From: JBAZWV01 sp964393325
Lineage (GTDB): Bacteria; Patescibacteriota; Patescibacteriia; 2-12-FULL-60-25
Direction: 5' to 3'
NCBI GenBank assembly: GCA_964393325.1
Contig: CAYMTE010000005.1
Coordinates: forward strand, 1-64,000
Length of the DNA stretch: 64,000 bases
Part shown: in pieces, positions 41,470 through 49,572 of the stretch
How the letters are laid out: each line of letters starts with the position of its first letter
Position numbering within the stretch: the stretch's first letter is position 1
The notes under the pieces: model-generated
Seen by the model: only the letters and a program-made list of their open reading frames with translations
Databases searched by the model: none
What the model was told of the DNA's origin: nothing
Translations under genes and position numbers: made by a program

Positions 41470-41498
41470 TTGGTATCTTCGAAAAACGTGAATACAAT
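41470..41498 (+). promoter_or_regulatory. Promoter of the acidic-protein gene
   Basis: TTGGTA (41470-41475), a 17-base spacer and TACAAT (41493-41498). The nearest ATG is at 41503, the next in-frame ATG at 41518. Confidence 0.55.
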
Positions 41499-41502
41499 CT
41501 CT

Positions 41503-41805
41503 ATGCATGCGACACCTATGGATCCACAAGACTGGGATGACAGCGAGACGGAGAGCGAAGAAGAAGACCTGAACGAGCTCGGGATGTCTGTCTTGTCTGT
41601 AGACGGAAAGGCGGACAGTGACGACGATGATGACCTCGATGAAGATGACGAAGATGATGACGAGGATGACGAAGATGATGACGAGGAAGAGTCTGAAGAA
41701 AACGAGGAAGACGTCCCCGTTGATGGGTTAGAGGCGCTGGAACGTCTTGAGCGTGAAGTTCAAGAAGATCAGCAGGAACAGACGGACGCTGACGAGGACG
41801 AATAG
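41503..41805 (+). CDS. Very acidic low-complexity protein
   Basis: 100 aa (95 from the ATG at 41518, which better fits the predicted transcription start). The middle is almost all Asp and Glu (about 40-75), and the last third is a Glu/Gln-rich amphipathic helix (LEALERLEREVQEDQ). It may be a nucleic-acid mimic, a polymerase-associated acidic tail protein of the RpoE (delta) kind, or a disordered scaffold; no domain decides this. It ends directly against the convergent membrane-protein gene. Confidence 0.6.
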   Translation: MHATPMDPQDWDDSETESEEEDLNELGMSVLSVDGKADSDDDDDLDEDDEDDDEDDEDDDEEESEENEEDVPVDGLEALERLEREVQEDQQEQTDADEDE

Positions 41806-42444
41806 CTACCGAGCGCGAAGACGGAACTCTTCGCGTCTCTCCTCCCCTGCTGGGATGAGCGCGTGTGAAATATTCAGTGAAACGGATTTAAACGCGCAAA
41901 CAATCACGACGAGCCACAACAATCCAAGAACGGCCCACGCGCGTCGAAACCGTGCGCAGTAGGCTATCCCTGCACCAAAACCAAAGAACGGAAGCGCGAG
42001 AGAAACGATCCAGTCGTTTCGGTCCATGGCGGTGAGTTCGGTATTCGTCCCAAGATGAAGCAGTGCGGCAAGTCCAAGAAGCATCGGAAAGATGAGCAGA
42101 ATGGCGATTACGATAACTTGTCGTGAGCTTCCAAGCGCAAACAATGCGTTTGTAAGCGCCGTTGCATCCGCGCGACTGACAACGGATCGAACCAGGAGCG
42201 GAAGTGAAAACGTGAGCCCGAGAATGGGCGTAAAGAGCGTCCAGAACGCCCAGCGTTTCCAGACATACCAATACCAAATAGCCGTAAGCGGATTAACGAT
42301 CATCGCAATCCCCCACAGGAGTCGCTGATTCCACGTCGCACGAGGCGTTCCGAGTGCATGAAGAAGCGCCCATGCCCAAAGTCCAACACCAAAAAAGAGC
42401 GAGAAGCCGAAAATGAGATATTCGATAACATCACGGACGGTCAT
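41806..42444 (-). CDS. Multi-pass membrane protein of unknown function
   Basis: 212 aa, about six hydrophobic segments, with GIAMIVNPLTAIWYWYVWKRW as a distinctive tryptophan-rich loop. No family recognised. The ATG overlaps the end of the DedA gene by 4 bases, so the two are co-expressed. Confidence 0.65.
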   Translation of the reverse strand: MTVRDVIEYLIFGFSLFFGVGLWAWALLHALGTPRATWNQRLLWGIAMIVNPLTAIWYWYVWKRWAFWTLFTPILGLTFSLPLLVRSVVSRADATALTNALFALGSSRQVIVIAILLIFPMLLGLAALLHLGTNTELTAMDRNDWIVSLALPFFGFGAGIAYCARFRRAWAVLGLLWLVVIVCAFKSVSLNISHALIPAGEERREEFRLRAR

Positions 42445-43094
42445 GGTGTTTTTTTGCGTCGGCGAACGGGTTTCTTTCGTGTCGGTTCAACGCGAGGTGT
42501 TCGTCGCATACGGTACCAGCTTGTCGCTGCTAATGACAATCCCACGGCGAGAATTCCGACAACGAGAGGGAAAAGTAGGTCTTTGAGCTCGGCAAAGCGT
42601 TCAGCGAGGATGTATCCGCTTAAAAAGAATAACGCGTTATAGATCGCAATCCCCGCGGTCGTGAGAAGCATGAATGGGCCAGTGGGGACGCGCAGAACGC
42701 CAAAAAAGAGACTACCAAGATTCCGAAGACCCGGAATAAATCGAACAACAAACGGAGCCGTTTTCCCAAAGCGTTTCACGGCGCGTTCTGCGGCGCGAAT
42801 ATTTTGTGTGGTAATGAAAATGAATTTTCCGTACCGCTCAAACAGTGGTCTTCCAACCTTCCATCCAATGAAATAGGACAAGAGATGCCCAACGAGACTT
42901 CCCATGAGCGCCATGAGATACGCAAGGACGGCGTTCATGTCGCCGGTTCGCGCGAGATATCCCGCGAACCCTAAAAAAAGCTCGTTTGGTGTGAACGGGA
43001 TATTCGCACCATCGAGGATCATGATCGCAAAAACGGCGAGGTATCCGATATCCTCAAAATGAACGAATGTGAATCCAAGATTAATACCGTCCAC
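42441..43094 (-). CDS. DedA-family membrane protein
   Basis: 217 aa from the GTG at 43094, close to the usual 200. The DedA signature is present: FVVRFIPGLRNLGSLFFGVLR, i.e. R-x2-PG-x-R, and an upstream EAxxP-like region (DGANIPFTPNELFLGF). The family transports or flips undecaprenyl phosphate and phospholipids. The start was taken as GTG because an ATG 96 bases upstream would add a non-homologous, cysteine-containing tail. The C-terminus is very basic (RKKPVRRRKKTP). Confidence 0.8.
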   Translation of the reverse strand: MDGINLGFTFVHFEDIGYLAVFAIMILDGANIPFTPNELFLGFAGYLARTGDMNAVLAYLMALMGSLVGHLLSYFIGWKVGRPLFERYGKFIFITTQNIRAAERAVKRFGKTAPFVVRFIPGLRNLGSLFFGVLRVPTGPFMLLTTAGIAIYNALFFLSGYILAERFAELKDLLFPLVVGILAVGLSLAATSWYRMRRTPRVEPTRKKPVRRRKKTP

Positions 43095-43114
43095 CGCAAA
43101 AGTGTACCATGATA

Positions 43115-43142
43115 TTGACGCCACACGTGAGCATGTTATATT
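43115..43142 (+). promoter_or_regulatory. Promoter of the gene at 43189
   Basis: TTGACG (43115-43120), a 16-base spacer and TATATT (43137-43142), divergent from the DedA gene. Confidence 0.6.
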
Positions 43143-43188
43143 CGCGCCATCGTTGTTCTTTCCACTCATTTCAGTTGAGAGGTGCCTC

Positions 43189-43436
43189 ATGGCAGATGTT
43201 TCGTCAGTGAGGCGGTATGCCTCAGATTCTGTTTCTCAAGAAGAAGATCGAGGTCACGCGAACACGTTGCCCCTTCGTCACGCGGCGAAGGACTCGATCG
43301 ATCTCTCTGCGGTTGCAACGCTCTTTGTGGAGCATTGGCTTCAGACGTTCGTGCAAAAGCGCAGGGAGGATGATCCCGTGCTCCTCGCTCTCGAACGACT
43401 GCCCGATGACCTTCGGGCGCAAATCGTGCGTCAACT
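43189..43436 (+). CDS. Hypothetical protein, cut by gap
   Basis: 82 codons remain before the N run; the rest is lost. The ATG at 43189 follows a GAGAGGTG ribosome site and a promoter at 43115-43142. The visible part is soluble and charged (SQEEDRGHANTLPL, then DDPVLLALERLPDDLRAQIVRQ). No family recognised. Confidence 0.55.
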
Positions 43437-43536
43437 NNNNNNNNNNNNNNNNNNNNNNNNNNNNNNNNNNNNNNNNNNNNNNNNNNNNNNNNNNNNNNNN
43501 NNNNNNNNNNNNNNNNNNNNNNNNNNNNNNNNNNNN
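43437..43536. other. Assembly gap of 100 N
   Basis: The gap removes the 3' end of the plus-strand orphan and the C-terminal end of nrdA, which converge here. Confidence 0.95.
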
Positions 43537-45362
43537 CTCGACCGGAGGTAGTACAACGATTTAACGCCGAGCTTCCACGCGAGCATGTGTACGTCGTGAA
43601 GATATTTTCCGCTCACGGGCGTCGTGAAGAAGATATTGAGCGATTGCGCCTGGCAGATGTACGGTTGTCGATCCGCAGCCTGCTGGATAATTTCACGCAT
43701 GTTCATCTCATATCCGGTACGGAAGACCGTTTTCTCATCTTCCGACAAGATATCGAGATGTTGCACGCTCCCCTTTGCGGCGATAATGCTCTTCCAGACC
43801 TCGGTGGTATTCATACCCTTTCCTTCCAAGAGCTTCTCCAGATATTTATTCTTCACCAGGAAGCTTCCGGAGAGCGTTTTTTGCAGGTAGGCGTTTCCGG
43901 CCATCGGCTCGATTGACGGCGTCGCCTCTCCGCAGATGAACGCCGTTGAAGCCGTTGGCTGGATGGAGTTGATGTAGGAGTTGCGTTGCGTTCCCCCATC
44001 GAGCGGAAGTCCGCGTTCTTCCGCGAGGCGTTTGGATGCGGCAACGGATCCTTCGTGGAAGTGCTTGAAGATGTCTTTGTTTACGAGGCGCGCCTGGAGG
44101 CTCTCAAGCGGGATTCCTTTTGACATGAGATACCCGTGGTATCCCATAACACCGAAGCCGATGGAGCGTTCGTGTTTTACGGAATGGATCGCTTTTTTGA
44201 ATTCGACCGGATCCGCCATTTCGATGAATGTTTCGAGGTTGTTGTCGAGCGCTTTGACGCAGGCGTAGGTGATTTCCGGGATGTTGTGCTTCCACTCGTC
44301 ATAGCGTTCGAGGTTCATGCTGCCAAGACAGCACACGGCCGTACGTTCCGAATCCGTCGGGAGAACGATCTCCGTGCAGAGATTGCTTTGGCGAACAACG
44401 AGGCCCTTTGCTTTGTGATGTTCCGGAATCGCACGATTCACCGTATCGATGAAGAGCAGGTATGGCTCCCCTGTCTCGGCGCGCATTTTGAGAAGTTTGC
44501 GCCACATGTCGACGGCGCTCAATTCTTTGGTGACCGTTTTATAGTGTGGATCGACGAGCTGATATGTCCGGTTTTCTTCAACCGCTTTCATGAATTCATC
44601 CGTAATAACGACGCCATGGTTGATATTCAGGCACTTGCGATCCATGTCTCCGCCCGTCGGCTTTCGCATCTCAAGGAATTCTTCGATATCCGGATGATCA
44701 ATGCGCAGGTATGCGGCTGCCGCGCCGCGTCGTGTGGAATTGCGAGAGATGGCAATTGTTTCCGAGTCCATGATTTTTAGGAACGGAATCACGCCGGACG
44801 AACGAAGGCCGGAGGCTTGCAGGGGCGAGTTTTGACCGCGAAGTTGAGACCAGTCCGTGCCGATGCCTCCGCCGTACTTTGAGAGAAACGCGTTTTCTCG
44901 ATACAGATCAAAAATGCCTTCGAGCGTATCCGGAACGGTGTTTAAAAAGCACGAGATCGGAAGACCTTTTTTTGTACCGATGTTCATCAGTGTGGGCGTC
45001 GCGGGAACGAACCACTGCTGAACCATGAGATTGTAGAGTTCTTGCGCATGCGCCGCGTCGCCGCGCGCCATGCCTGTTGCGACGCGTGCGTAGAACGTTT
45101 TTGGATTCTCGCAGATTTCGCCGTGGGAATCGCGGAGGAAGTAACGATCGCGAAGATTTTCCAGTCCAAAATATGAGAGCGGTGCCGCGGGAACCGCGTC
45201 GAGGTTGATGGATTCTTGGATAGCGCGATCCGCGGTGTAATGCGGGCAATCCCAGCTGTGTTTGTCGGCTGTTTTTGTAAGAATCTCAGAGAGGAGTAGG
45301 TCTCGAGCTGACGCGAGGTCGTTCGCGGAGAGTGCGTCGATGACGGAGGCGTAGGTAGGCAT
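43537..45362 (-). CDS. nrdA: Ribonucleoside-diphosphate reductase, alpha subunit (C-terminus missing)
   Basis: 608 codons before the gap. Active-site motifs are present: GLPISCFLNTVP (first redox Cys), SNLCTEIVLP (Asn, thiyl Cys, Glu) and AVCCLGSMNL (second redox Cys). SIQPTASTAFICGEATPSIEPM is the family's C-terminal barrel loop. The N-terminal ATP-cone of typical NrdA is absent; the protein starts directly at the region preceding the barrel, while NrdB next door carries a cone. The C-terminal tail with the Cys pair that shuttles electrons is in the gap. It starts 30 bases after the nrdB stop, in the same operon. Confidence 0.95.
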
Positions 45363-45392
45363 AGGAGAGGTGCGATTTTATTTTTGATGATG

Positions 45393-47201
45393 TTATGCAG
45401 ACCAGTCTTCGATCACGGATCCTTTGGCGTATTCCGTGGCGCGATTCTCAAAGAAGTTTGTGTGTTCTTTTGCATTGACCATGACATCCAGCCAGCCGAG
45501 GGGGTTTGAGACGTTATAGATCGCATCGAGGCCGAGATCGTTCAGACGGCGATCGGCGATGTAGCGAATGTATTGTTTGACCTGTTCCGCCTTGAGACCG
45601 GGCACATCGCCCATGGCGAAGCACGTGTCGATGAACGCATCCTCGAGATTCACCATGTCGCGACAGGCGCTATACAGCGTCTCTTGGAGATCCGTGGTCC
45701 AGATGTGTTTGTTCTCGCTGACGAGGTCGCGGAAAAGCTGACAGACACCTTTGGAGTGCAGGGTTTCATCGCGGATGCTCCAGGTAACGATCTGGCCGAC
45801 GCCTTTCAGCTTGCCGAGGCGTGGAAAGTTCATGAGAATGGCAAACGACGAGAAGAGGCTGACGCCTTCCATAAACCCACCGAACACAGCGAGGTTCACG
45901 GCAAGATCTTCGACAGAGCGCACGTCAAACGACTGGATATAGTCGTATTTTTTGCGCATGGATTCGAACTCGAGGAATGCCGAGTACTCTTTTTCCGGCA
46001 ATCCGAGTGAATCATTCAGATACGAATATGCCCACACATGAATGCCCTCCATCGCGGCGAATGACGAGAGCATCATCTTGATTTCCGGTTTTGGAAACGT
46101 CGGAATCAATCGGCTGTTGTAGTTGTTATTAACCTCGATGTCGCCTTGGGTGAAAAAGCGAAGGATGTTGATGACGAGGTTGATCTCCCCTTGTGTGAGA
46201 TTATTTTTGTAATCCACGATGTCGCTCTCCATGGGCACCTCGGTCGGCATCCAGTGCGCCTGGTTCTGCTTCATGAAGTGGTCGAAGTATTGCGGATACT
46301 CAAACGGCTTGTAGAATTTTCGCGGCGTGAGAATCGGGCTCGCGCCAAGGAGCGGGCTGCGATGCTCGACGGGCGCGACATCGTTCTGTGTTTCCGTTTC
46401 ATGCTCTTCGATCGGCGGAAGATCTGGTTCGGTGTCCGGAAATTTTGTTCCCAGCCAGCGGAAGATGTAGTCAACGACGGATTTTGCAACGCGGATGTTT
46501 GGGTTTTGGGTGAACCCGGATGGCTCAAAGCGAACATGTGAAAATTTTGCGACGAGCGTTTTGAGCGGAACGCCATATTGCAATCCGATCGACACGGATG
46601 TTGCGAGCGCATCGAGCAATCCCGCGAGCGTGCTCCCCTCTTTGCTCATTGAGACGAAGATTTCTCCGGGTTTTCCATCCTCGTACAGACCAACGGTAAC
46701 GTAGCCGGTGTGTGATCCGATCTCGAACTTATGCGTGATCGATTGGCGTTCATCCGGAAGTCTGCGGCGTCGCGCGACAAGCGCGCGCGTTGTTGGTTTT
46801 GCGGTCGGGAGCTGTTGTAGCTGGAGTGACGGGGCATTTTTCGCCTGCACGTCGTTTGTCAGATAGCTCTTTGCAACGTCGAGAAGATCTCCATCGATAA
46901 GAGACGCGCCAACGAGTTCTTTAATGTCTTGCGTTTCCGGAATCGTGTGGCCGTTAAACGCTTGCGTGAGGCGATGGATCGTATCCTGAACGACACCCTG
47001 GATGCGTGCGTGTTCTCGTTCAGCGTTCATCCCGGTCGCCTCGAATGCTTGGCGAACAGATCGCTCTAAAACCGCTGCATCGAAATCCTCAATCCGCCCG
47101 TCGCTGCGGCGGATTGTTTTTACAGACGTGACATACGACCAGACAGTGTCTGCGGCGTTTTTTGTCTGCGATGACGAACGTAAATCAGCCGACGTATTCA
47201 T
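45393..47201 (-). CDS. nrdB: NrdB fused to ATP-cone and NrdJ C-terminal-like domain
   Basis: 602 aa against about 330-380 for usual NrdB. Three parts: an ATP-cone at about 24-118 (VKTIRRSDGRIEDFDAAVLE to DLLDVAKSYL); a segment at about 145-252 that matches the C-terminal domain of class II NrdJ (RRRLPDERQSIT, GYVTVGLYEDGKPGEIFVSM, GLQYGVPLKTLVAKF, RFEPSGFT, SVVDYIFRWL); and a full class I beta subunit at about 285-602. The di-iron ligands Asp354, Glu385, His388, Glu445, Glu479, His482 and the radical Tyr392 (EGIHVWAY) are all kept, so it should make the Tyr radical. The ATP-cone probably gives allosteric activity control in place of the one missing from NrdA. Confidence 0.93.
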   Translation of the reverse strand: MNTSADLRSSSQTKNAADTVWSYVTSVKTIRRSDGRIEDFDAAVLERSVRQAFEATGMNAEREHARIQGVVQDTIHRLTQAFNGHTIPETQDIKELVGASLIDGDLLDVAKSYLTNDVQAKNAPSLQLQQLPTAKPTTRALVARRRRLPDERQSITHKFEIGSHTGYVTVGLYEDGKPGEIFVSMSKEGSTLAGLLDALATSVSIGLQYGVPLKTLVAKFSHVRFEPSGFTQNPNIRVAKSVVDYIFRWLGTKFPDTEPDLPPIEEHETETQNDVAPVEHRSPLLGASPILTPRKFYKPFEYPQYFDHFMKQNQAHWMPTEVPMESDIVDYKNNLTQGEINLVINILRFFTQGDIEVNNNYNSRLIPTFPKPEIKMMLSSFAAMEGIHVWAYSYLNDSLGLPEKEYSAFLEFESMRKKYDYIQSFDVRSVEDLAVNLAVFGGFMEGVSLFSSFAILMNFPRLGKLKGVGQIVTWSIRDETLHSKGVCQLFRDLVSENKHIWTTDLQETLYSACRDMVNLEDAFIDTCFAMGDVPGLKAEQVKQYIRYIADRRLNDLGLDAIYNVSNPLGWLDVMVNAKEHTNFFENRATEYAKGSVIEDWSA

Positions 47202-47312
47202 ACAGCGGAAAACAAAATAAGAAAGGGTAGATTTGACTGCGAAAGCGCATCTTTCCGATGAATCTGCATTCATCGGAGCGCGTGTGATGCATTATTTCGC
47301 AGTTTCGCGCGA

Positions 47313-47328
47313 TCACTAGATATTGTGG
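47313..47328 (-). promoter_or_regulatory. NrdR box 1
   Basis: TCACTAGATATTGTGG matches 13 of 16 positions of the NrdR consensus acaCTATATATTGTgt as I recall it. Its centre is 32 bases from box 2. Confidence 0.7.
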
Positions 47329-47338
47329 TCGCTGGAGA

Positions 47339-47344
47339 ATTATA
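47339..47344 (-). promoter_or_regulatory. -10 of the nrdBA promoter
   Basis: TATAAT on the minus strand, lying between the two NrdR boxes so that bound NrdR would cover it. The -35 is weak. Confidence 0.6.
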
Positions 47345-47360
47345 CCACAACATCTAGTGG
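47345..47360 (-). promoter_or_regulatory. NrdR box 2
   Basis: CCACAACATCTAGTGG; read on the minus strand CCACTAGATGTTGTGG, 12 of 16 matches to the NrdR consensus. The 32-base centre-to-centre distance to box 1 is three helical turns, the known arrangement. Confidence 0.65.
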
Positions 47361-47394
47361 TATTCTGGCGGGAAAATGTTGGGTTTTTTGAGGG

Positions 47395-47403
47395 TGTGGA
47401 TAG
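47395..47403 (-). promoter_or_regulatory. DnaA-box-like site upstream of nrdB
   Basis: CTATCCACA on the minus strand, one base from the consensus TTATCCACA, about 50 bases upstream of the nrd -10. In E. coli, DnaA boxes upstream of nrdAB couple it to replication. Confidence 0.3.
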
Positions 47404-47410
47404 TTTTTTC

Positions 47411-47995
47411 CTACAGTCCAAGTGTGAGATTGATTTTTGGTTTATTTTCCGGTTCCGGTGGAACGATCGGCATAGGAACGGTCTGTTTTTGTCCCATGCG
47501 ATCAAAAAAGTTCACGTTTTGATTCGCGAGCGCGTACTCATACACGTCTCGCGTTACGCGCACGTCTTGCAAGCAGTAGTCTTTCAATTTTTGGATCTCC
47601 CCTTTTCGCCAGAATTCCACAGCCTGAAGACCGTGGCCACTTTTTCCGGTTCCGAGTGTCGCATGAGCGACGTCATCGAGTTTGACGCGAAACCCGATGC
47701 GCTTTTCGATTTCAACGAGAAGGTCGACCGTTGGAAGCTTCATGAGATTCCCGGCGTAATATTCCTGCATGCAGGGATAGTCGAACCCGAACAAGTTGTA
47801 TCCGATGATGCGATCCGAGCGCTCGAGTCGCGGCCAGAGTTTTGGGAGATCTTCCTCGAGAAACGTTTCAAAGGTGTCTGTTTCGTAAAAGTAACAACCG
47901 ATGAGAGAGATATCGAGCAGCGCGGGGTTGTACGCGCCAACGTCCTGAAACGTGTTTTGCGTCTCAATGTCGAGAACGATTTCTTGACGAGGCAT
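47411..47995 (-). CDS. RNase H-like 3'-5' exonuclease (DnaQ/YprB type)
   Basis: 194 aa. EIVLDIETQN gives the first acidic pair (DxE), RIIGYNLFGFDYP the second region, and LKDYCLQDVRVTRDVYEYA the third, with YxxxD, i.e. a DEDDy-type exonuclease. The ATG at 47995 was chosen because the first catalytic strand starts just after it. It is upstream of nrdB on the same strand. The function may be proofreading, repair or RNA trimming. Confidence 0.75.
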   Translation of the reverse strand: MPRQEIVLDIETQNTFQDVGAYNPALLDISLIGCYFYETDTFETFLEEDLPKLWPRLERSDRIIGYNLFGFDYPCMQEYYAGNLMKLPTVDLLVEIEKRIGFRVKLDDVAHATLGTGKSGHGLQAVEFWRKGEIQKLKDYCLQDVRVTRDVYEYALANQNVNFFDRMGQKQTVPMPIVPPEPENKPKINLTLGL

Positions 47996-48052
47996 ACAGA
48001 AAAATGTCGGTCGAATGTAACATGCATGCATAAAAGATGCGAGACGTCCCCG

Positions 48053-48081
48053 TTGTCAGATTGCGGAGGGCATGATATTTC
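48053..48081 (+). promoter_or_regulatory. Promoter of the gene at 48110
   Basis: TTGTCA (48053-48058), a 17-base spacer and TATTTC (48076-48081), divergent from the exonuclease. Confidence 0.5.
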
Positions 48082-48109
48082 TAGGCTGCTCTTTACACTG
48101 GGAGGACGA

Positions 48110-48763
48110 ATGAGCGGCCAACGGAGGCATGCTGTGCTACCGCTCGGCCGATCGTGGCCGGAGGCGGATGAAGAGATTCTCCTGTCCATCGAGGACATCC
48201 TTGAGAGCTGCGACGCGAATACGAATTTCATCATCGAACCGCTTCAGGGTGATCGCATTGAGGCGTTTTCGGAGGAATACGCCGACGTGCTTCGCCAGCG
48301 GCAAGATGATGAGTATGTCGTCGGTCTATGCGGCGTTCAGTCGCTCGGCACGCTTCTCGGTGCCTGGGGACGCCTCGTGGGAGATTTCCCCTTTTTCGTC
48401 CGTGCGCTATGGGTTGTCTTCGTGCGCGACGATCAACCACGCGGTGACGCATTCTGTCGGAAGCTCCGATCGCTCGGGGAGTTTGACGGACTGCTCTCGG
48501 AACGAGAAGACCTCCTCGTCTGGAGGCCGAGTGTGTTGAGGAACGCCTCGTTCCTTCTTGTCCGAACGCGGGTGTGGGATCTGGACGCCGTGCAACTCTA
48601 CAGTCGAAAGCACTTCTCGACCGTTGAACGAAATACGATCCCGGCTCCACCGAGCCTCTCCCCTTCTCCGCGTCCGCCGGCCAGCAGTTCGTTGTCCGGA
48701 GCGTCGTCGTCGGGTCTTCGGTTGCGAATTCCGCACACGAAGAAGAGCGGAGACGGCCAATAA
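48110..48763 (+). CDS. GC-rich orphan protein, 217 aa
   Basis: Soluble. The hydrophobic middle FFVRALWVVFVRDDQPRGD looks like a buried strand rather than a membrane helix; the last 45 residues are Pro/Ser-rich and probably disordered. No family recognised. The ATG at 48110 follows GGGAGG by 5 bases, so a longer frame reaching back to 47357 over the exonuclease gene was rejected. It has its own promoter and terminator. Confidence 0.65.
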   Translation: MSGQRRHAVLPLGRSWPEADEEILLSIEDILESCDANTNFIIEPLQGDRIEAFSEEYADVLRQRQDDEYVVGLCGVQSLGTLLGAWGRLVGDFPFFVRALWVVFVRDDQPRGDAFCRKLRSLGEFDGLLSEREDLLVWRPSVLRNASFLLVRTRVWDLDAVQLYSRKHFSTVERNTIPAPPSLSPSPRPPASSSLSGASSSGLRLRIPHTKKSGDGQ

Positions 48764-48768
48764 TCCTG

Positions 48769-48798
48769 CCGCTTGGTTCTTCCCAAGCGGATTTTTTT
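48769..48798 (+). terminator. Intrinsic terminator
   Basis: CCGCTTGG/CCAAGCGG with a 6-base loop, then ATTTTTTT. Confidence 0.9.
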
Positions 48799-48800
48799 AT

Positions 48801-48824
48801 AAAAAACTCGCACGTCAGTGCGAG
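48801..48824 (-). terminator. Intrinsic terminator overlapping a stop codon
   Basis: CTCGCAC/GTGCGAG with a 4-base loop, then TTTTTT on the minus strand. The TGA of the gene at 48815 is inside the loop and its 3' end lies in the stem. Confidence 0.8.
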
Positions 48825-49303
48825 GAGAAACATGCCGATGGAACGGCATCGAGAAACAGAAGGTTCTGGCCACTCCGCTTCTCTTCGCCCGTATATTTCC
48901 AATAGAAGGTTGGTTCGGGCGGGAGCGCGATGGGAACGTTGACGGTTTGAGGGCAGGAGTTCGTTCTCCGCGGAGGCTCTGCGCGGATGCTGTATGCGCC
49001 TCCGTTGCCCTGTCGCGTTGACGTGTCGTTGTCGCTCTCAAGGGAAGACATGTACGCGACGAACCCGACCGTGCTGGTAGCGAACAGGAAGAAGGTTCCT
49101 GCGGCGCACTTGATCCCTGAGAGAAGATTTTCTGCGCGTGTGAGCCGTCTCTGCAGACGGCTCGATTCGTCTACCTCCGCAGAATGTGCGTCCTGCCACT
49201 TTTTGATTTCCGAGTCTTTTCGAGCAAGCTCCATGTTTGCTTCGTAGAGCTGTCGCTCGAGGTCTCGTCGTTTTGGAGATCTGAAACGGTACGGATTGTT
49301 CAT
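48815..49303 (-). CDS. Single-pass membrane protein with coiled coil
   Basis: 162 aa. Residues about 12-62 form a charged coiled coil (RDLERQLYEANMELARKDSE), followed by one membrane helix (about 68-88, AAGTFFLFATSTVGFVAYMS) and an extracytoplasmic Pro-rich tail of about 70 residues ending CFSSH. No family recognised. The start at 49303 follows GAAGGAG. It overlaps the small upstream gene by 4 bases. Confidence 0.65.
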   Translation of the reverse strand: MNNPYRFRSPKRRDLERQLYEANMELARKDSEIKKWQDAHSAEVDESSRLQRRLTRAENLLSGIKCAAGTFFLFATSTVGFVAYMSSLESDNDTSTRQGNGGAYSIRAEPPRRTNSCPQTVNVPIALPPEPTFYWKYTGEEKRSGQNLLFLDAVPSACFSSH

Positions 49304-49458
49304 TCCTCGTCTCCTTCCAGTATCGTTCTCAAGGGTCCGCAGGCATGAAGAAGCATGTGGCATATACGTTCCCGCTCTTGGCTGACGATGAAACGCCCCA
49401 GATAATACAATGCGAGCGTGAGTTCACGAGCTGAACGAACGGCTTGGTATTCCAACAT
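49300..49458 (-). CDS. 52-aa hypothetical protein
   Basis: MLEYQAVRSARELTLALYYL is followed by a cysteine/histidine-containing helix (ERICHMLLHACG). It has AGAGGGGG as ribosome site, a promoter at 49489-49517, and a 4-base overlap with the coiled-coil membrane protein, so the two form a small operon. It is too short to classify. Confidence 0.55.
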   Translation of the reverse strand: MLEYQAVRSARELTLALYYLGRFIVSQERERICHMLLHACGPLRTILEGDEE

Positions 49459-49488
49459 GAATCCCCCTCTTTTTACAGTGCTGGACAC

Positions 49489-49517
49489 ACGGTAGGCGAA
49501 CGCGCGAAAATCGTCAA
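49489..49517 (-). promoter_or_regulatory. Promoter of the 49458/49303 pair
   Basis: TTGACG (49512-49517), a 17-base spacer and TACCGT (49489-49494). Confidence 0.65.
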
Positions 49518-49530
49518 GAATGCATACACG

Positions 49531-49558
49531 AAAAAACGGACAATATGTCCGTTTTTTT
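49531..49558 (-). terminator. Terminator after typA
   Basis: CGGACA/TGTCCG with a 3-base loop and runs of six or more A and T on either side, so it can work on both strands. Confidence 0.85.
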
Positions 49559-49572
49559 GCATCATTCGTGGA

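Noticed and set aside
47357..48109. Long upstream extension of the gene at 48110
   Set aside because: It lies opposite the exonuclease gene and a perfect ribosome site marks the start at 48110.
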